This document shows positions 61,074-64,000 of a DNA stretch of 64,000 nucleotides, piece by piece. How positions within the stretch are numbered: the first letter of the stretch is position 1; each line of letters opens with the position of its first letter. A model generated the notes under the pieces. It had not been told where the DNA came from. It searched no databases and was given only the letters and a program-made list of their open reading frames with translations. The position numbers were made by a program, and so were the translations under genes. The stretch is from Pseudomonadota bacterium (GTDB lineage: Bacteria; Pseudomonadota; Gammaproteobacteria; Burkholderiales; JABEVD01). The stretch lies in contig JAJZRS010000003.1 in assembly GCA_021802545.1 (NCBI GenBank), positions 86,849 to 150,848 of the forward strand. The letters are read 5' to 3'.

Positions 61074-62403
61074 GCGACTCGAGCAGCTTCTCGTGGATGC
61101 CGCCGAAGCTGCCGTTGCTCATGACGAGGATGTGATCCCCCGGCCTTGATGCGCTTGCTATTTTCCTGACCAGCTCCCCGAGGTCGCCAATCGTTTCGGC
61201 TTTTTCCCCCAGGGGGGCCAGCGCGGATCGTGCATCCCATCCTAGGTTGGAATCAAAGCAGAAGACGAGATCGGCATCGATAAGGCTCGTCGGCAACGCA
61301 TCCTTCATCACCCCCATCTTCATGGTGTTGGAGCGTGGCTCGAGAATGGCGATGATGCGCGCATTTTTCACCTTTTCCCTGAGCCCCTTCAGGGTCGTCG
61401 CTATCGCCGTCGGATGATGGGCGAAATCGTCGTAGACGGTGATGCTGTTCGAGACCCCCCTGATTTCCATGCGGCGCTTCACGTTCTTGAATTTCGAAAG
61501 CGCGTCCAGCCCGACGCCGGGAGATACGCCGCAATGCCTGGCTGCGGCGAGCGCGGCGAGCGCATTCGAGCGGTTGTGCTCCCCTAGAAGGCCCCAGGAA
61601 AGGATGCCTTCTTCCTTCTTTCCGAAACGGATCCGCGTTTCATCGCCTTGTTGCACGGTATGCCAGCCTTCCTCGACCCCGAACCATTCGACCGGACTCC
61701 AGCATCCCTTCTCCAGCACCCTTCTCAGGCTTTCCTCGCGACCGTTGGCGACGATCAGCCCGCTGGAAGGTATGGTCCGGACAAGATGATGGAATTGCGT
61801 CTCTATCGCGGCAAGATTCGGGAAGATGTCGGCGTGGTCGTATTCGAGGTTGTTGAGTATCGCTGTCCTTGGCCGGTAGTGGACGAATTTCGAGCGCTTG
61901 TCGAAGAAGGCCGTATCGTATTCGTCGGCTTCGATGACGAAGAACGGGGAGTCGGTGAGCCGTGCGGAAGTTTCGAAGTTCTGCGCTACCCCGCCGATCA
62001 GGAATGAAGGTGCAAGGCCTGCATGCTCCAGTATCCAGGCGAGCATGGAGGTGGTCGTGGTTTTTCCGTGCGTCCCGGCCACTGCGAGCACCCATTTTTC
62101 CCTCAACAGGTTTTCCTGCAGCCATTGCGGACCTGAAACATAGGGGAGATTCTTGTCGAGGATCGCTTCCATCAACGGATTTCCCCTCGAGACGACATTG
62201 CCGATCACGTAAAGATCGGGATTCAGTTTTGTCTGGGAAGGATCGTATCCTTCAATGAGTTCGATGCCGAGTTTTTCGAGTTGCGTGCTCATGGGCGGAT
62301 AGACCTGCGCATCGCACCCGGTGACCTTGTGCCCAGAGGATTTGGCAAGCGCAGCGATTCCTCCCATGAAGGTGCCGCAGATGCCGAGAATGTGGATATG
62401 CAT
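61060..62403 (-). CDS. mpl: UDP-N-acetylmuramate:L-alanyl-gamma-D-glutamyl-meso-diaminopimelate ligase
   Basis: [64 protein letters not shown]. Confidence 0.96.
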   Translation of the reverse strand: MHIHILGICGTFMGGIAALAKSSGHKVTGCDAQVYPPMSTQLEKLGIELIEGYDPSQTKLNPDLYVIGNVVSRGNPLMEAILDKNLPYVSGPQWLQENLLREKWVLAVAGTHGKTTTTSMLAWILEHAGLAPSFLIGGVAQNFETSARLTDSPFFVIEADEYDTAFFDKRSKFVHYRPRTAILNNLEYDHADIFPNLAAIETQFHHLVRTIPSSGLIVANGREESLRRVLEKGCWSPVEWFGVEEGWHTVQQGDETRIRFGKKEEGILSWGLLGEHNRSNALAALAAARHCGVSPGVGLDALSKFKNVKRRMEIRGVSNSITVYDDFAHHPTAIATTLKGLREKVKNARIIAILEPRSNTMKMGVMKDALPTSLIDADLVFCFDSNLGWDARSALAPLGEKAETIGDLGELVRKIASASRPGDHILVMSNGSFGGIHEKLLESLRAG

Positions 62404-62449
62404 TGAAATTCCGCCGACAAATTCCCGATTCTACCCGCTTTCAGGACGA

Positions 62450-62479
62450 CTTGAAATCCGAAGGGGGGGCGCTATATTT
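62450..62479 (+). promoter_or_regulatory. Candidate sigma32-like heat-shock promoter upstream of hsp20
   Basis: CTTGAAA (62450-62456), 15-nt spacer, CTATATTT (62472-62479). The -35 matches sigma32 consensus exactly; the -10 is a weaker match. Confidence 0.45.
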
Positions 62480-62510
62480 TAATTACAATCAACTTTTCAT
62501 GGAGGACATC

Positions 62511-62951
62511 ATGGCCAACATTTCCCGCTGGGACCCGTTCAGGATCGAGCCGCTCGACGATGCATTCGACAATTTCTTCAGGGGTTTCATGGTGAAGCCT
62601 TTCAGCCTCGATCTCGACAAGCAGGCACCCCAGATCAAGGTGGACGTCAAGGAAGACGACAAGAGCTATACCGTGCATGCAGACATTCCCGGGGTGAAGA
62701 AGGAAGACATCCACGTGACGATAGACGGCAACCGTGTTTCCCTGTCCGCCGAGGTCAGGAATGAAAAGGAAGAAAAGAAAGGGGAAACCGTATTGCGCTC
62801 GGAGCGCTATTACGGGAAGGTTTCCCGCGCATTCACCCTGGATCAGGAAATCGATGAAGGCAATGCACGCGCGAAATATGCGGACGGCGTGCTCGAGTTG
62901 ACGCTTCCGAAGAAGGCGACAACCGAGGCGAAGCGTCTGGCCGTCGAATAA
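62511..62951 (+). CDS. Hsp20/alpha-crystallin family small heat-shock protein
   Basis: YTVHADIPGVKKEDIHVTIDGNRVSLSAEVRNEKEEKKGETVLRSERYYGKVSRAFTL. Confidence 0.94.
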   Translation: MANISRWDPFRIEPLDDAFDNFFRGFMVKPFSLDLDKQAPQIKVDVKEDDKSYTVHADIPGVKKEDIHVTIDGNRVSLSAEVRNEKEEKKGETVLRSERYYGKVSRAFTLDQEIDEGNARAKYADGVLELTLPKKATTEAKRLAVE

Positions 62952-62963
62952 GCCGGTAAGGCG

Positions 62964-63953
62964 CTACTTCCCGGGTTTCCAGCGGACGACGCCCATGTGG
63001 TAACGGTGATGGGCCGGAATGCCTTCGCAATAGTAGGCGGTCACGATCGTTCCGTCCCGGGTTTCGACGCTGGAGGGGTAGCCGCAGTCGACATCGAGTT
63101 CGAAATGAACGAGAACGAAGGGCGGTTCCCAGGTGACGCCTTCGTCCAGGCTGAAGCAGGCGCCGATGGCGCAGAACCCTGTATTCCTGATTCCGTAGCT
63201 CATGAGAATGCGCCCGTCTTTGAGGCGCAGCAGATGTCCTGGGTGCTGCAGGCCGAGTGTGACGCGACCCGAATCGGACCAGCTTGATCCTCCGTCGCAG
63301 GATGCAAACAGCTCCAGATGCTGGTCGCCCGTCGTGCGGGCGAGGGCGAGCAGCTTGCCGTCCGGTAGCACAAGCGGGGTGGTTTCGTTCAGGTTGCCTT
63401 CCCTGATGGTTCCCTGAACGGCCCACGTTCTGCCGCCGTCGGAACTCGTATAGAAGAGGGCGCTTTGCTCCTTGGACGACTCCCAGCTGTATAAACAGGC
63501 ACCCAGCTTGCCGTCGGCGAGCTGCACGATGTCCCCGAAGGGGATGATGGGCGCAACGCATCCAGGCGGAGGGGCGATGCTGCCAGCCCATTCCCAGCTT
63601 CTTCCGCCATTCCTGGATTGGCACACCCAGATCGGCAAAATGGCATCGGTCTTGGGACGGGAATAGCGCCCGGGGGGATTTCTGTGGCCAAAGCCCGAAG
63701 CGAGCACGATCAGCGTACCGTCCTGTCCGGTGCCGGCTGCGGCATGCATGCGGTTGGTGCCCGGTTCGTGCGGGGCGGGCACGCCGCGAAGTTTCCAGCT
63801 CAGTCCCTGATCCTCGCTCGCCCAGCATTCCAAATCGCCTTCCCATCCGCCATGCGTGGGCTGGTTGAAGATGGTGGCGATGATTGTTCCGTCCGGAAGC
63901 TGCGTCAGATTCGGCCATGCGCAAACATTGTCGATGGCGATGTATCTTTCCAT
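62964..63953 (-). CDS. Sialidase-like BNR/Asp-box repeat protein
   Basis: At least five Asp boxes: SEDQGLSW, SRNGGRSW, SSDGGRTW, SCDGGSSW, SLDEGVTW. No signal peptide apparent. Confidence 0.85.
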   Translation of the reverse strand: MERYIAIDNVCAWPNLTQLPDGTIIATIFNQPTHGGWEGDLECWASEDQGLSWKLRGVPAPHEPGTNRMHAAAGTGQDGTLIVLASGFGHRNPPGRYSRPKTDAILPIWVCQSRNGGRSWEWAGSIAPPPGCVAPIIPFGDIVQLADGKLGACLYSWESSKEQSALFYTSSDGGRTWAVQGTIREGNLNETTPLVLPDGKLLALARTTGDQHLELFASCDGGSSWSDSGRVTLGLQHPGHLLRLKDGRILMSYGIRNTGFCAIGACFSLDEGVTWEPPFVLVHFELDVDCGYPSSVETRDGTIVTAYYCEGIPAHHRYHMGVVRWKPGK

Positions 63954-64000
63954 GATCCTTCACCTATCCATGATACCTGGGTCGATGATGAGTGAAGTCG

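Overview
This window looks like a compact betaproteobacterial chromosome segment. Gene content and order resemble Nitrosomonadales/Gallionellaceae-type iron oxidizers, but that is inference from synteny and no database was searched. Most of it is core housekeeping: hemB, engB, hemL, thiE, thiD, rubredoxin, gloA, pldA, ksgA-pdxA-surA, ychF, pth, rplY, prs, tRNA-Gln, ispE, lolB, a Gld-type ABC system, mutM, arfB, thrB, polA, hemF, a dusB-fis-purH-purD-tsaC run, ubiH-like, pepP, murU/amgK, lptD, comF, bioBFHCD, rplM-rpsI, argC, mpl and hsp20. Accessory or unusual spots are: 30.2-32.7 kb (DUF2934, an uncharacterised two-gene module, AT-rich DNA with nested palindromes, an AraC/MGMT gene); an N-terminally truncated P-type ATPase at 35.0-36.0 kb; two membrane proteins fused to cyclic-nucleotide-binding-like domains; a phosphate-binding-like/porin-like gene pair; and a BNR/Asp-box gene at the right edge. 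The most striking structural signals are convergent gene pairs sharing a palindromic CTAG as both stop codons (4 instances), a PolA whose proofreading catalytic residues appear lost, and lptD split from surA-pdxA-ksgA. I found no CRISPR array, no transposase/integrase and no recognisable known defence system.
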